NCBI RefSeq assembly: GCF_028858535.1
Contig: NZ_JAPMOU010000010.1
Location: forward strand, 1-64,000
Direction: 5' to 3'
DNA length: 64,000 bases
From: Spartinivicinus poritis
GTDB lineage: Bacteria > Pseudomonadota > Gammaproteobacteria > Pseudomonadales > Zooshikellaceae
Shown here piece by piece: positions 47,297 to 57,635 of the stretch (the stretch's first letter is position 1; every line of letters begins with the position of its first letter). A program made the translations under genes and the position numbers. A model generated the notes under the pieces. That model saw nothing but the letters and a program-made list of their open reading frames with translations. It did no database searches and had not been told where the DNA came from.

Positions 47297-48391
47297 TTAT
47301 AAAACTCCTTTTGGATAAGCCCCTAACACCTTCAGCTCAGATGCTCGGCTACCTACCTCAGTCAATACTTTACTTACATCATCATTATCAACATGCCCAA
47401 TAAAGTCGATAAAAAAGACGTAATTCCAAGTGCCACTGGTTGAAGGACGAGTTTCCACTCGAGTTAAATCCACATTATGGGTATGGAATGGCTCAAGCAA
47501 GGCATGAAGTGCTCCTGGCTGATTACGCATAGCGACTACAATAGAGGTTTTATCATCACCGCTGGCAGGTACTGCTTGGTTACCAATAATTAAAAACCGA
47601 GTTGAGTTATCTGGGCGATCTTCTATTTTTTCTGAAATTTTTTCCAAACCATATAATTCTGCCGCCATATCTCCAGCAATTGCAGCAGAGTGCCACTCCG
47701 ACTTAATTCGCTTAGCTGCTTCTGCATTACTGTTAACCGCTATTCGCTCTGCATGAGGATAATGAGAATCCAACCACTTACGACACTGGGCAAATGACTG
47801 AGCATGAGAATAAATACGAGAGATCTTGTCTTTTTTCGTCGTATCAGAAATAAGTAAATGATGATGAATTCTTAATTCAACTTCACCACATATTTGCAAA
47901 GGTGAGTCAATAAAGCTGTCTAGTGTGTGATTTATCACCCCTTCAGTGGAGTTTTCAACCGGCACTACACCATAATTAACGGCACCCGCTTCTACTTCTC
48001 GAAATACTTCATCAATAGCAGACATTGGAATACTAATAGCCGAGTGACCAAAATGCTTTAGGGCAGCGGCTTGAGTAAAGGTGCCTTCAGGACCTAAATA
48101 AGCCACTTTAACTGGTTGCTCCAAAGCCAAACAGGCAGACATAATTTCACGAAATAACCGAGCCATTTCTTCATCATTTAATGGCCCCTGGTTACTATCC
48201 ATTACACTGCGTAATACTTGAGCCTCCCGTTCTGGTCGGTAAAAAAAAGCATCCGCATCAAATGTCTTCTTAACCTCAGCCACTTGCTGAGCACAATTAG
48301 CACGCTCACTAATCAAAGTTAAGATTTTATGATCAATATCATCTATTTTTTCACGCAATGCTTTTAAATTTTTTGCTGATTCTTCAGACAT
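47297..48391 (-). CDS. pheA: Chorismate mutase / prephenate dehydratase
   Basis: Bifunctional P-protein for phenylalanine synthesis. The chorismate mutase domain (about 1-90, LKALREKIDDIDHKIL) is followed by the prephenate dehydratase domain (VAYLGPEGTFTQAAA, then VPVENSTEGVINHTLD) and an ACT regulatory domain near the end (NQPGALHALLEPF, then ESRP-like ETRPS). I chose the ATG at 48391, six bases after the serC stop, because the protein then begins MSEESAKNLKALR; a TTG at 48406 is less likely. Confidence 0.95.
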   Translation of the reverse strand: MSEESAKNLKALREKIDDIDHKILTLISERANCAQQVAEVKKTFDADAFFYRPEREAQVLRSVMDSNQGPLNDEEMARLFREIMSACLALEQPVKVAYLGPEGTFTQAAALKHFGHSAISIPMSAIDEVFREVEAGAVNYGVVPVENSTEGVINHTLDSFIDSPLQICGEVELRIHHHLLISDTTKKDKISRIYSHAQSFAQCRKWLDSHYPHAERIAVNSNAEAAKRIKSEWHSAAIAGDMAAELYGLEKISEKIEDRPDNSTRFLIIGNQAVPASGDDKTSIVVAMRNQPGALHALLEPFHTHNVDLTRVETRPSTSGTWNYVFFIDFIGHVDNDDVSKVLTEVGSRASELKVLGAYPKGVL

Positions 48392-48396
48392 AATGG

Positions 48397-49479
48397 TTAA
48401 CCACAACGTTGCTCAAAGTCTTTCATAAACTCAATGAGGGCATCAACAGCCTGCTCAGGGATTGCATTATAAAGGCTAGCGCGCATTCCGCCTACCAGTC
48501 GGTGGCCTTTTAAATTTAATAACTGGTTTGCTTCTGCTTCGACTAAAAACTGTTTATCCAGCTTATCATCAGCCAGGGTAAATGGAATATTCATCCAAGA
48601 GCGGCAGCTGACGTCTACGGGGTTCTGATAAAAACTGCTTTGATCAATAAATTGATAAAGCTTTTCTGCTTTACGCTGATTAAGTGCTTCCATTGCAGCT
48701 ACCCCCCCTTGCTGTTTCAGCCATTTAAATACTAATCCTGCCAAATAAATTGCAAAGCTCGGCGGCGTATTTAACATAGACTGTTGCTTGGCAACTTGCT
48801 CATAATTCATTATCGAAGGTGTAATAGGCAATGCATTACCAAGCAGGGATTTTTTGACAATAACAACCACTAAACCCGCAGGCCCAATATTTTTCTGTGC
48901 TCCGGCATAAATTAAGCCAAATCGATTAACATCAATGGGCCTAGAAAGGATAGAGGATGACATATCCGCTACTAAGGGTACTTCACCTGTTTCTGGTACC
49001 CAGGCAAATTCAACACCATTAATAGTCTCGTTAGGGGTATAGTGGAGGTAAGCTGCTTGCGGGTGAAGTTGCCACTCAGCCATTTCAGGGATTTTGCTGT
49101 AGTTATTTTCTTTAGCAGAAGCAACAATATTTACCTTTCCATAACGAGCAGCTTCTTTACTCGCTTTTTGCGACCACACGCCAGTGTCCACATAATCCAT
49201 TTGCTGCTTGCTACCCAGTAAATTCATTGGAATCGTTGCAAACTGAGCTGTTGCTCCACCTTGCATGAATAAAACCGCATAGTCATCAGGTATTGCCATT
49301 AACTCACGCAAGTCTTGCTCTGCTTCTTCGACCACAGTAACAAACTCAGGGCTGCGATGGCTCACCTCCATCACTGAAACCCCTCTTCCCTGCCAATCCA
49401 ACAGTTCCTGTTGTGCCTGCGCCAAAACTGCCTCAGGCATCGTGGCTGGACCTGAGCAAAAATTAAAAGCACGGCTCAT
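48397..49479 (-). CDS. serC: Phosphoserine aminotransferase
   Basis: Converts 3-phosphohydroxypyruvate to phosphoserine, and serves pyridoxal phosphate synthesis in many bacteria. With the ATG at 49479 the protein has 360 residues and begins MSRAFNFCSGPATMP, the usual N-terminus; GAGGAG lies about ten bases upstream. The PLP-lysine segment AGAQKNIGPAG is present near residue 195. It begins the serC-pheA-hisC-tyrA/aroA-cmk series downstream of gyrA. Confidence 0.96.
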   Translation of the reverse strand: MSRAFNFCSGPATMPEAVLAQAQQELLDWQGRGVSVMEVSHRSPEFVTVVEEAEQDLRELMAIPDDYAVLFMQGGATAQFATIPMNLLGSKQQMDYVDTGVWSQKASKEAARYGKVNIVASAKENNYSKIPEMAEWQLHPQAAYLHYTPNETINGVEFAWVPETGEVPLVADMSSSILSRPIDVNRFGLIYAGAQKNIGPAGLVVVIVKKSLLGNALPITPSIMNYEQVAKQQSMLNTPPSFAIYLAGLVFKWLKQQGGVAAMEALNQRKAEKLYQFIDQSSFYQNPVDVSCRSWMNIPFTLADDKLDKQFLVEAEANQLLNLKGHRLVGGMRASLYNAIPEQAVDALIEFMKDFEQRCG

Positions 49480-49558
49480 AAACGTATTACTCCTCAGCAG
49501 GTAAACACCCAAGCACTTTTTTGTTATTACCCAATTAACTTATGGTCAACTCAAATAT

Positions 49559-49583
49559 AAAGGGCCAGAATGCCTGGCCCTTT
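49559..49583 (-). terminator. Intrinsic terminator after gyrA
   Basis: AAAGGGCCAG (49559-49568) pairs with CTGGCCCTTT (49574-49583) over a five-base loop, with flanking AT-rich runs on both sides. It lies 20 bases past the gyrA stop codon and separates gyrA from serC. Confidence 0.9.
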
Positions 49584-49602
49584 ATTTAATCGTAGTTAGC
49601 AG

Positions 49603-52233
49603 TTATTCATCGACTGCTGGCAAGTCATCTTCAGGGCTTGCCGCTTCATCAGTCGTATCAGCATCAATCACATCATCAGCGGCTTCATCATCCTCAATCA
49701 CTTCTCCAGGCTCAGCGACTCGCTCAATACCCACCAAGTGCTCATCACCCGCTAGTTTAATTAAGCGAACACCCTGAGTATTTCGACTTAAAATCGAAAT
49801 TTCATCTACTCGGGTTCTCACTAAAGTGCCTTGATCAGAGATCAGCATCATTTCATCACCGTCATCGACCAACGTGGCACCCACTAGCAAGCCATTCCGC
49901 TCATTGCTTTGCATGGCAATAACGCCCTGACCACCTCTACCATAAACAGGGAAGTCTTCCAGGCGGGTACGTTTACCATAACCATTTTCACTGGCCGTTA
50001 GTACTTGGCCAGTCTCGCCAGGAATAATCAATGAAATAACTTGCTGGCCTTCTTGCAGTTTAATTCCACGCACACCACGGGCAGTTCTGCCCATTGCTCG
50101 CACATCAGCTTCTTTAAAGCGAATGGCTTTACCCGCACTACTGAATAACATGGCATCTCTTTCACCATCAGTAATAGCAGCTGCCACTAGATGGTCATCA
50201 TCATCTAGGTCTACTGCAATTAACCCTGAAGAGCGAGGGCGACTGAACTGCTCCAATGGCGTTTTCTTCACTGTACCTTTAGAGGTTGCCATAAAGACAA
50301 AGTGGCCATCGTTATACTCTTCAACTGGCAAAATAGTAGAAATCCGTTCACCTTCTTCTAGCGGCAAAATATTATTAACTGGACGACCACGGGAAGTACG
50401 GGTTGCTTGAGGAATTTCATACACTTTCAGCCAGTAGACTTTTCCTCTGGTTGAGAAGCACAGAATTTGGGTATGGGTGTTAGCCACTAACAAGTGCTCA
50501 ATAAAGTCTTCATCTTTAACCCCACTGGCAGATTTACCTCGACCACCCCGTCGCTGTGCTTGATAAGTGTCTAGTGGTGTGGTTTTAGCGTAACCACCAT
50601 GAGAAATTGTCACCACCATGTCTTCTTCGGTGATTAAATCCTCAACGGTTAAATCCTGGCGAGAGCTAGTGATCACCGTCCGGCGCTCATCACCATAATT
50701 TTCCTTGATCACTTCCAACTCTTCACGAATGACTTCCAACAAGCGCTCAGGACTGGCCAGAATCAAACCAAGTTCAGCAATCTTATCCAGCAACTGCTTG
50801 TACTCTTCCAGCAGCTTATCATGCTCAAGACCCGTCAACTTGTGCAAACGAAGGTCTAAAATAGCTTGGGCTTGAACAGGTGATAAGTAATAATGTCCAT
50901 CACGCAAGCCGTATTGAGCTGGTAGTTCATCCGGACGACAGGAGTCAGCTCCAGCCTTATCCAACATGGACAATACCAATCCTGCCTGCCAAGGCGTATT
51001 AATTAATTTCTCTTTGGCCTCTGCTGGTGTAGGGGACTCTTTTATAAGTTGAATAACCGGATCAATATTGGATAGCGCAACCGCTTGTCCTTCTAAGATG
51101 TGGCCGCGCTCTCTGGCTTTACGCAGCTCATAGACTGTACGACGAGTAACAACTTCTCGACGATGACGAACAAAGGCTTCTAGAATTTCTTTCAGGTTTA
51201 ACAGCTTCGGCTGGCCATCAACCAGCGCTACCATATTTATCCCAAATACCGACTCAAGCTGGGTTTGGGCATATAGATTATTTAAGATTACCTCACCTAC
51301 TTCACCACGACGCAGCTCAATAACTACTCGCATACCATCTTTATCCGACTCATCACGGATTTCGGTGATACCTTCAATTTTTTTCTCTTTAACTAACTCT
51401 GCTATGCGCTCAATCAGTCGGGCTTTATTTAATTGGTAAGGAATTTCAGTGATGATAATGGTTTGTTTATTTTTCTTTTCATCAACTTCAATATCAGCTT
51501 TAGCCCGTACATAAATACGCCCCCGCCCCGTACGGTAAGCCTGTAAAATGCCCGCACGGCCATTAATGGTGGCTCCCGTAGGAAAGTCTGGGCCAGGGAC
51601 ATACTCCATTAAGCCATCAATATCTAGCTCTGGGTTTTCTATTAGCGCTAGGCAGGCATTAACCACTTCATTGAGGTTATGAGGTGGAATATTGGTCGCC
51701 ATACCTACAGCAATACCTGACGAACCATTAACCAACAGGTTAGGAATCCGAGTAGGCATTACAACTGGAATCTGCTCAGAACCGTCATAGTTAGGTACAA
51801 AATCAACGGTTTCTTTTTCAAGATCCGCCATGATGTCATGGGAGATTTTTTCCATGCGAATTTCGGTATAACGCATGGCTGCTGCCGAGTCACCATCAAC
51901 AGAACCAAAGTTCCCTTGCCCATCCACCAGGGTGTAGCGCATTGAAAAAGGCTGCGCTAATCGGACAATCGTGTCGTATACAGCAGAGTCACCATGAGGG
52001 TGGTATTTACCAATGACATCACCCACCACCCGAGCAGATTTTTTATACGGTTTGTTCCAGTCATTGCTTAGCTCGCCCATGGCAAATAACACACGGCGAT
52101 GAACCGGCTTCAAGCCATCCCGAACATCTGGTAAGGCACGCCCCACAATTACACTCATCGCATAATCCAAATAGGACTGCTTCAGTTCATCTTCGATATT
52201 GACTGGAAGGACTTCTTTGGCAATTTCACCCAT
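49603..52233 (-). CDS. gyrA: DNA gyrase subunit A
   Basis: Catalytic subunit of the type II topoisomerase that introduces negative supercoils. The 876-residue protein is full length, with the active-site Tyr122 in [10 protein letters not shown] and the quinolone-region residues Ser83 and Asp87 ([10 protein letters not shown]) in the susceptible form. The C-terminal beta-propeller repeats follow from about residue 530. The tail ends in a markedly acidic segment rich in Asp and Glu (about the last 35 residues). Confidence 0.98.
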   Translation of the reverse strand: MGEIAKEVLPVNIEDELKQSYLDYAMSVIVGRALPDVRDGLKPVHRRVLFAMGELSNDWNKPYKKSARVVGDVIGKYHPHGDSAVYDTIVRLAQPFSMRYTLVDGQGNFGSVDGDSAAAMRYTEIRMEKISHDIMADLEKETVDFVPNYDGSEQIPVVMPTRIPNLLVNGSSGIAVGMATNIPPHNLNEVVNACLALIENPELDIDGLMEYVPGPDFPTGATINGRAGILQAYRTGRGRIYVRAKADIEVDEKKNKQTIIITEIPYQLNKARLIERIAELVKEKKIEGITEIRDESDKDGMRVVIELRRGEVGEVILNNLYAQTQLESVFGINMVALVDGQPKLLNLKEILEAFVRHRREVVTRRTVYELRKARERGHILEGQAVALSNIDPVIQLIKESPTPAEAKEKLINTPWQAGLVLSMLDKAGADSCRPDELPAQYGLRDGHYYLSPVQAQAILDLRLHKLTGLEHDKLLEEYKQLLDKIAELGLILASPERLLEVIREELEVIKENYGDERRTVITSSRQDLTVEDLITEEDMVVTISHGGYAKTTPLDTYQAQRRGGRGKSASGVKDEDFIEHLLVANTHTQILCFSTRGKVYWLKVYEIPQATRTSRGRPVNNILPLEEGERISTILPVEEYNDGHFVFMATSKGTVKKTPLEQFSRPRSSGLIAVDLDDDDHLVAAAITDGERDAMLFSSAGKAIRFKEADVRAMGRTARGVRGIKLQEGQQVISLIIPGETGQVLTASENGYGKRTRLEDFPVYGRGGQGVIAMQSNERNGLLVGATLVDDGDEMMLISDQGTLVRTRVDEISILSRNTQGVRLIKLAGDEHLVGIERVAEPGEVIEDDEAADDVIDADTTDEAASPEDDLPAVDE

Positions 52234-52494
52234 TATGGAATACGTTCCTTAATTTTGAATACAAGCTAAAAGCCAACTGCGCCTGTAACGACATAAGGAT
52301 CAGGCATCGGCACTGTTTAGAAATAAGTATAAAAAGTCTTGGCTTGATAAATGACAAAACGGTTTTTCAACAATAAGAAATGGACGCCAAGTATACCTCA
52401 AATCGTAGCCGCTGTATATTCAATAGCAGCGGGCTAACTCTATGATTTGCAGACTTTTTATCGTTTCTTCAGAAGTGACTGGCCAGTAATAATT

Positions 52495-53520
52495 TTAAAC
52501 AGCACGAGCCTCAAACAACTTTTTCAATTTTTCTACTGTTGGATTAGCCACAACACCTTGTTCAGTCACAATAAAGTCCACCAGTTCAGCCGGGGTAATA
52601 TCAAAAACGGGGTTATTGACAGCCACGCTATCTGGCGCCAACTGCCGTTCAGCTAAATAACATAACTCAGTTGCTTCTCGATATTCTAATGGGATATCAC
52701 TACCACTCGCCATGGATAAGTCACAGGTTGACAATGGGGCAACCACCATCAACTTAGCCTGATGATAACGTGCCAGCACAGCCAAACTATAAGTACCAAT
52801 TTTATTAGCTACATCGCCATTGGCTGTTATACGATCGGCTCCAACTATTACCCAGCTTACCTTTTCTGTTTTGATTAAATGTGCAGCAGCACCATCAACA
52901 TTAAGCTGAAAAGGAATATCTGCTTGCTGTAACTCCCAACAAGTAAGTCGAGAGCCTTGCAGCCAAGGACGGGTTTCATCAACAAACAATTGATTAATCA
53001 ATCCTTGCTGATAAGCACGACAAATCACCCCTAATGCGGTACCACTTCCTCCTGTGGCCAGGCGGCCAGTATTACAATGGGTCAGAATATTACAAGGTGC
53101 ATTAGACTGGGCTATCAATTCAGCACCATAAGCAGCCATTTGCTCGTTAGCAGTGATTTCTTGCTGAAAAATTTCGTTTGCCTCTGCAAGCAAACATTCA
53201 TCTAATTGACTTCCCTGGTGATCAATAACCCGCTTTTTTATTCGCTCAACGGCCCAATGCAAATTAATAGCGGTTGGTCTGGCTTGCGCGAGTAAATCTA
53301 GAGAGCTTAACAATTCAGCTGCATTATATTGCCTTGCAGCCAGCACAGCGCCATAGGCTGCAGTAATGCCAATAGCAGGAGCCCCTCTGACGACCATTAA
53401 TTTGATAGCCTCAATGACATCAGTCACTCGATAGCATAAATAATATTCTTGTTGGACAGGTAGCTTCCGCTGATCCAATAACTGTAAGTGGTCTCCACAC
53501 CACTTAATCACATCGTACAC
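52495..53520 (-). CDS. mtnA: Methylthioribose-1-phosphate isomerase
   Basis: Isomerises 5-methylthioribose 1-phosphate in methionine salvage. The 341-residue protein has RGAPAIGITAAYG near residue 44, the catalytic Cys region THCNTGRLATGGSGTALG near 150 and VGADRITANGDVANKIGTY near 230, all diagnostic. It lies upstream of gyrA on the same strand and is divergent to mtaD, another methylthioadenosine pathway gene; the shared 145-base gap probably holds both promoters. Confidence 0.95.
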   Translation of the reverse strand: MYDVIKWCGDHLQLLDQRKLPVQQEYYLCYRVTDVIEAIKLMVVRGAPAIGITAAYGAVLAARQYNAAELLSSLDLLAQARPTAINLHWAVERIKKRVIDHQGSQLDECLLAEANEIFQQEITANEQMAAYGAELIAQSNAPCNILTHCNTGRLATGGSGTALGVICRAYQQGLINQLFVDETRPWLQGSRLTCWELQQADIPFQLNVDGAAAHLIKTEKVSWVIVGADRITANGDVANKIGTYSLAVLARYHQAKLMVVAPLSTCDLSMASGSDIPLEYREATELCYLAERQLAPDSVAVNNPVFDITPAELVDFIVTEQGVVANPTVEKLKKLFEARAV

Positions 53521-53665
53521 AAATGCTCCTTTCTTTACTGGTTGTTATGGGGATTAACAGTACAGAACCCGCCGGTTTTTATTAATTATCTACCTAACCT
53601 CGAAAAGCATTTATCATTCGTTATATACTCGCCAAATAACTTTAAGGAAAGGTAATAAGTGATTT

Positions 53666-55000
53666 ATGTCTGAGTCAACTCAACAGGTCGACACCCTCAT
53701 TCATGCTGGCTGGGTTATTCCCGTCAATGCTAGCCAAGATATTCTGGAAGATCACTCAGTGGCCATTACCAATGGTAAAATCACCGCCATTATGCCAACC
53801 ACTGAAGCCAAACAACAGCTACAGGCCAAGCATAATCATGACTTAACGGCTCACGCAGTCATTCCAGGACTGATCAATGCCCATGGTCATGCTGCCATGA
53901 CCTTATTCAGGGGAAAAGCTGATGACCTGGCATTAATGACCTGGCTCAACGATCACATTTGGCCTGCTGAAGCAGCCTGTGTGTGTGATGATTTTGTTCG
54001 TGATGGCACTAAACTGGCTATTGCTGAAATGCTACGCTGCGGCACCACTACTTACAGTGACATGTATTTCTTTCCTGATACCGCAGCACAAGTAGCTATT
54101 GATGCTAATATCCGCGCACAAATTACCTTCCCTATCATGGACTTTCCCACCAGCTGGGCACAAAACCATGATGAGTACTTTAGTAAGGGACTGGCTGTAT
54201 ACGAGCAGTTTAAACAAGCCGAACTGGTAGATATTGCTTTTGGCCCCCATGCGCCCTATACCGTATCTGATGCACCCATTGAAAAAATTGCTCAGCTCTC
54301 TGCCGACATGAACGCAATGGTACAAATGCATATTCATGAAACGGCTCATGAGGTTGAAGAAGGCATCAAGCTTCATGGTAAGCGACCTATGCAGCGCCTT
54401 GCTGACTTAGGATTGCTCAGTTCAAGACTGCAGTGTGTGCATATGACCCAGATTGATGACAGTGACATTGAGCTGCTGCAGCAATATGGCAGTCATATTG
54501 TTCACTGTCCTGAGTCCAACTTAAAGTTAGCCAGTGGCTTTAGCCCGATTGATAAATTACGAAAAGCAGGGGTTAATGTCGCCTTAGGTACTGATGGTGC
54601 TGCCAGTAATAACGACTTAGATATGATTGGTGAAATGCGTACTGCCGCAATTTTAGCCAAAGCTGTACACCAGGATGCAGAAGCAGTCTCAGCTTACGAA
54701 GCACTTAAAATGGCTACTATCAATGGCGCCAAAGCATTAGGTATTGATGATACTACTGGTAGTTTGGAGCCAGGTAAGGCAGCAGATATTGCAGCCGTTC
54801 GCTTAGATGACTTAGAAAATCTACCTTTATATAACCCAGTTTCACAACTTGTTTATACTGCTAGTAGTCGCCAAGTCTCTCATGTATGGGTCAATGGTAA
54901 ACTGGTACTGGATAACAGAGAACTGACCACCTTAGATATTGATGAAATCAAGCAGCTGGTTGTTGACTGGAAGTCCCGTATTCTCTCTGCTCAAGCCTAA
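53666..55000 (+). CDS. mtaD: 5'-Methylthioadenosine / S-adenosylhomocysteine deaminase
   Basis: Amidohydrolase of 444 residues that deaminates methylthioadenosine to methylthioinosine, as shown for the Pseudomonas enzyme in the same gene neighbourhood. Metal-binding motifs visible: NAHGHAAMTLFRGKADD near residue 70, MHIHETAHE around 220 and LGTDGAASNNDLDM around 313. An AAGGAAAGG ribosome site precedes the ATG. It is divergent from mtnA and is followed by ubiG. Confidence 0.93.
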   Translation: MSESTQQVDTLIHAGWVIPVNASQDILEDHSVAITNGKITAIMPTTEAKQQLQAKHNHDLTAHAVIPGLINAHGHAAMTLFRGKADDLALMTWLNDHIWPAEAACVCDDFVRDGTKLAIAEMLRCGTTTYSDMYFFPDTAAQVAIDANIRAQITFPIMDFPTSWAQNHDEYFSKGLAVYEQFKQAELVDIAFGPHAPYTVSDAPIEKIAQLSADMNAMVQMHIHETAHEVEEGIKLHGKRPMQRLADLGLLSSRLQCVHMTQIDDSDIELLQQYGSHIVHCPESNLKLASGFSPIDKLRKAGVNVALGTDGAASNNDLDMIGEMRTAAILAKAVHQDAEAVSAYEALKMATINGAKALGIDDTTGSLEPGKAADIAAVRLDDLENLPLYNPVSQLVYTASSRQVSHVWVNGKLVLDNRELTTLDIDEIKQLVVDWKSRILSAQA

Positions 55001-55024
55001 TTTAACCAAACTAAGATTGTATCT

Positions 55025-55738
55025 ATGGCCACCGAACACACTAATGTCGACCCTCAAGAAATTGCCAAATTCAAGGCACTGGCTCACCGCTGGTGGGATA
55101 AGTCTAGCGAGTTTAAACCATTACATGACATAAACCCGCTACGCCTTAGCTTCATCGAGCAGTTTATTAACTTGGCAGAACAAAAAGTGGTCGATATTGG
55201 TTGTGGTGGTGGCATTTTGTCCGAGGCAATGGCCCTTCGTGGTGCACAAGTAACAGGCATTGATATGGGGGAAGAGCCCTTGACTGTTGCCAAGCTCCAC
55301 GGGCTAGAGTCTGGGGTAAAAGTTGATTACCAGCAGATAACCGCTGAAGGCTTGGCTGCTCAACAACCTGGCACTTTTGATGTGGTGACCTGTATGGAAA
55401 TGCTTGAGCATGTCCCCCACCCCATCTCAGTGATAGAAGCTTGCAGTCAACTCGTTAAACCTGGTGGCCATCTGTTTTTCTCAACAATTAATCGCAACCC
55501 CAAAGCCTATGCTTTAGCGGTAATTGGTGCCGAGTACATCCTCAAGATGCTACCAAAAGGAACTCATGACTATGATAAATTTATCAAGCCATCGGAGCTG
55601 GCTGGCTGGGCCAGAAAGTGTGGATTAACAGTCAATCACATTAAAGGAATGGTCTACAACCCTATTACTAAAATTTTTAAATTAAGTGATGATGTGGATG
55701 TCAACTATTTAGTCCATGTCACCAAAGACCAACATTAA
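55025..55738 (+). CDS. ubiG: Ubiquinone biosynthesis O-methyltransferase UbiG
   Basis: Performs both O-methylations of ubiquinone synthesis. The 237-residue protein begins with the family's [21 protein letters not shown], has SAM motif [16 protein letters not shown] near residue 57, GIDMGEEPL and [11 protein letters not shown] near 120. It lies 24 bases after mtaD and before mupP, the same order as in Pseudomonas. Confidence 0.96.
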   Translation: MATEHTNVDPQEIAKFKALAHRWWDKSSEFKPLHDINPLRLSFIEQFINLAEQKVVDIGCGGGILSEAMALRGAQVTGIDMGEEPLTVAKLHGLESGVKVDYQQITAEGLAAQQPGTFDVVTCMEMLEHVPHPISVIEACSQLVKPGGHLFFSTINRNPKAYALAVIGAEYILKMLPKGTHDYDKFIKPSELAGWARKCGLTVNHIKGMVYNPITKIFKLSDDVDVNYLVHVTKDQH

Positions 55739-55786
55739 GTCTTTTCATTATATAAGTTCTGGGTGTTACTTAGGGGAGAGTTGTCT

Positions 55787-56476
55787 ATGCCATACCCACT
55801 TGCTGCAATACTTTTTGATCTTGATGGCACCCTGGTAGATACTGCCCCTGATTTTGTGCAGCCCATTAACCAGTTGAGAGCACAAGGTGGCTTACCAGCA
55901 CTTACTGAACTAGCTATCCGTAACCAAGTGTCTAATGGAGCAAAAGCACTGGTTCAGCTAGCTCTTTCGCTAAGTGAAGACCACCCTGAATTCACTCAAG
56001 CAAGAAGTGAGTTACTTGAGCTGTACTACCAAACAATCGGGAAAAAAGCTCAACTATTTCCTGGTATTTCCAAGTTGCTTGATACCCTTGAACAAAAATC
56101 CATCCCCTGGGGCGTGGTGACAAATAAGCCTTGGTACCTCACTGAGCGACTACTGGAAAATATGGCGCTGTCATCTCGAACCAGTGTGACTATTTGCCCC
56201 GAGCACGTAAAAAATACCAAACCAGACCCAGAGCCATTATTATTAGCCTGCCATAAGCTAAAGGTTGACCCATATCACGTAGTGTATGTCGGAGACCATC
56301 AAAGAGACATTTCTGCTGGCAACTCCGCAGGTATGCTGACAGTGGCCGCCAGCTATGGCTATGTAACAGCAGACCATGACATTGCCCAATGGCAAGCGGA
56401 TCACGCCATTAGCAGTGCCGATTTACTGCTAGCCTGGCTGGAAGAACTTAACTGGCAACGAACCCAAGAGCCTTAA
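55787..56476 (+). CDS. mupP: HAD phosphatase MupP / phosphoglycolate phosphatase
   Basis: Haloacid dehalogenase-type phosphatase of 229 residues. The nucleophile motif LFDLDGTLVDTAPDF is at the N-terminus, VVTNKP marks motif II and VGDHQRDISAGNSAGM marks the acidic motif. The ATG at 55787 is preceded by GGGGAGAG; a GTG at 55763 is less likely. In Pseudomonas the gene in this place is MupP, an N-acetylmuramic acid 6-phosphate phosphatase of peptidoglycan recycling; Gph activity cannot be excluded. Confidence 0.88.
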   Translation: MPYPLAAILFDLDGTLVDTAPDFVQPINQLRAQGGLPALTELAIRNQVSNGAKALVQLALSLSEDHPEFTQARSELLELYYQTIGKKAQLFPGISKLLDTLEQKSIPWGVVTNKPWYLTERLLENMALSSRTSVTICPEHVKNTKPDPEPLLLACHKLKVDPYHVVYVGDHQRDISAGNSAGMLTVAASYGYVTADHDIAQWQADHAISSADLLLAWLEELNWQRTQEP

Positions 56477-56484
56477 CAAAATAT

Positions 56485-57225
56485 ATGTTTGACTATCAAG
56501 CACCTGACAACCTGTTAAAAGACCGCATTATTTTAGTCACTGGCGCCGGCGATGGCATTGGTAAGGCGGCTGCCATTAGCTTTGCTAAACACGGTGCAAC
56601 CGTTATTTTACTAGGCCGTACAACCAAGAAGTTAGAAGATGTTTATGACCAGATTGAAGCCGCAGGTGGCCCTCAGCCTGCGATTTACCCTATGAATCTA
56701 GAAGGTGCCAGCCCTAAAGACTACGATGACTTGGCCAGCACCATCGAAAAAGAGTTTGGTCGCTTAGATGGCCTGCTGCACAATGCCAGCTTACTGGGTA
56801 ACCTGAGCCCCCTTAGCCAGTATGATGTTGAAATTTGGTATAAAGTGATGCAGGTCAACCTAAATGCACCTTTTTTAATGACTCAGGCGTTACTGCCTTT
56901 ACTGCATCATTCTTCAGATGCTTCTATTGTTTTCACCTCCTCATCAGTAGGTCGAAAAGGCAGAGCCCATTGGGGAGCTTATGCCGTATCAAAATTTGCT
57001 ACCGAAGGCATGATGCAAACACTAGCCGATGAAGAGGAAGGGATTGGCCCTGTACGGGTTAACACTATCAACCCAGGAGCTACTCGAACTCATATGCGAG
57101 CCCAGGCTTACCCAGCCGAAAACCCCGAGCAATTGCCAGCCCCTGAAGACATTATGAATGTCTATTTGTATCTACTTGGACCAGATAGTCAAAAAGTGAC
57201 TGGTCAGGCGTTTGACGCTCAATAA
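56485..57225 (+). CDS. yciK: Short-chain dehydrogenase YciK
   Basis: NAD(P)-dependent oxidoreductase of 246 residues. It has TGAGDGIGKAAAI near residue 20, HNASLLG near 98 and the catalytic Ser and YAVSKFA segment (Tyr-x-x-x-Lys) near 165. The opening YQAPDNLLKDRIILVTG is characteristic of YciK. The natural substrate is unknown. It follows mupP by eight bases and ends the ubiG-mupP-yciK run. Confidence 0.92.
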   Translation: MFDYQAPDNLLKDRIILVTGAGDGIGKAAAISFAKHGATVILLGRTTKKLEDVYDQIEAAGGPQPAIYPMNLEGASPKDYDDLASTIEKEFGRLDGLLHNASLLGNLSPLSQYDVEIWYKVMQVNLNAPFLMTQALLPLLHHSSDASIVFTSSSVGRKGRAHWGAYAVSKFATEGMMQTLADEEEGIGPVRVNTINPGATRTHMRAQAYPAENPEQLPAPEDIMNVYLYLLGPDSQKVTGQAFDAQ

Positions 57226-57635
57226 TTTTCTGCATTAACTACTTAGCTTAACCCCCTGATATGACTTTCTCTTGATCTTCAGCGGGGTTAATACATCATT
57301 ACTTTCTTTATTAGATTGATTAATATTGGACTATTGCTCTACAAAATAGTAGAAAGCTCTCCTAACAAGGTACTGCAATAGATAGAGGGAGGGGCAACTA
57401 TTTGCCTCAGTTATGCCAAAAGATTGGCAAGATCGATAATTTCAATATTTTTCTCAGCCACAGAATTGACACCAGTCAAAATATCTCCCTTCTCAATCTA
57501 ACAGTTGTTTTAGGTACTTAGTACAAGTTCTTGTTTTTACATTATTTATCAAAACTATAGAGCGCTTGGCACAGTTATCGCAGAGACTTCAACATAACAT
57601 CAAAAGGAAACAAGCTTTACACAAAGGGTTCGCGA
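57226..57635. other. Intergenic gap before the diguanylate cyclase
   Basis: About 410 bases without a recognisable gene. A hairpin lies at 57248-57301. The promoter of the GGDEF gene should lie in the right half, but none stands out. Confidence 0.5.
57248..57301 (+). terminator. Possible terminator hairpin after yciK
   Basis: TTAACCCC (57248-57255) pairs with GGGGTTAA (57294-57301), with an additional CTGA/TCAG pairing inside and a long loop. It lies 22 bases beyond yciK. There is no clear T-run after it, so its role as a terminator is uncertain. Confidence 0.4.

Noticed and set aside
49603-52233. Quinolone-resistance changes in GyrA
   Set aside because: Residues 83 and 87 are Ser and Asp, the usual susceptible state.
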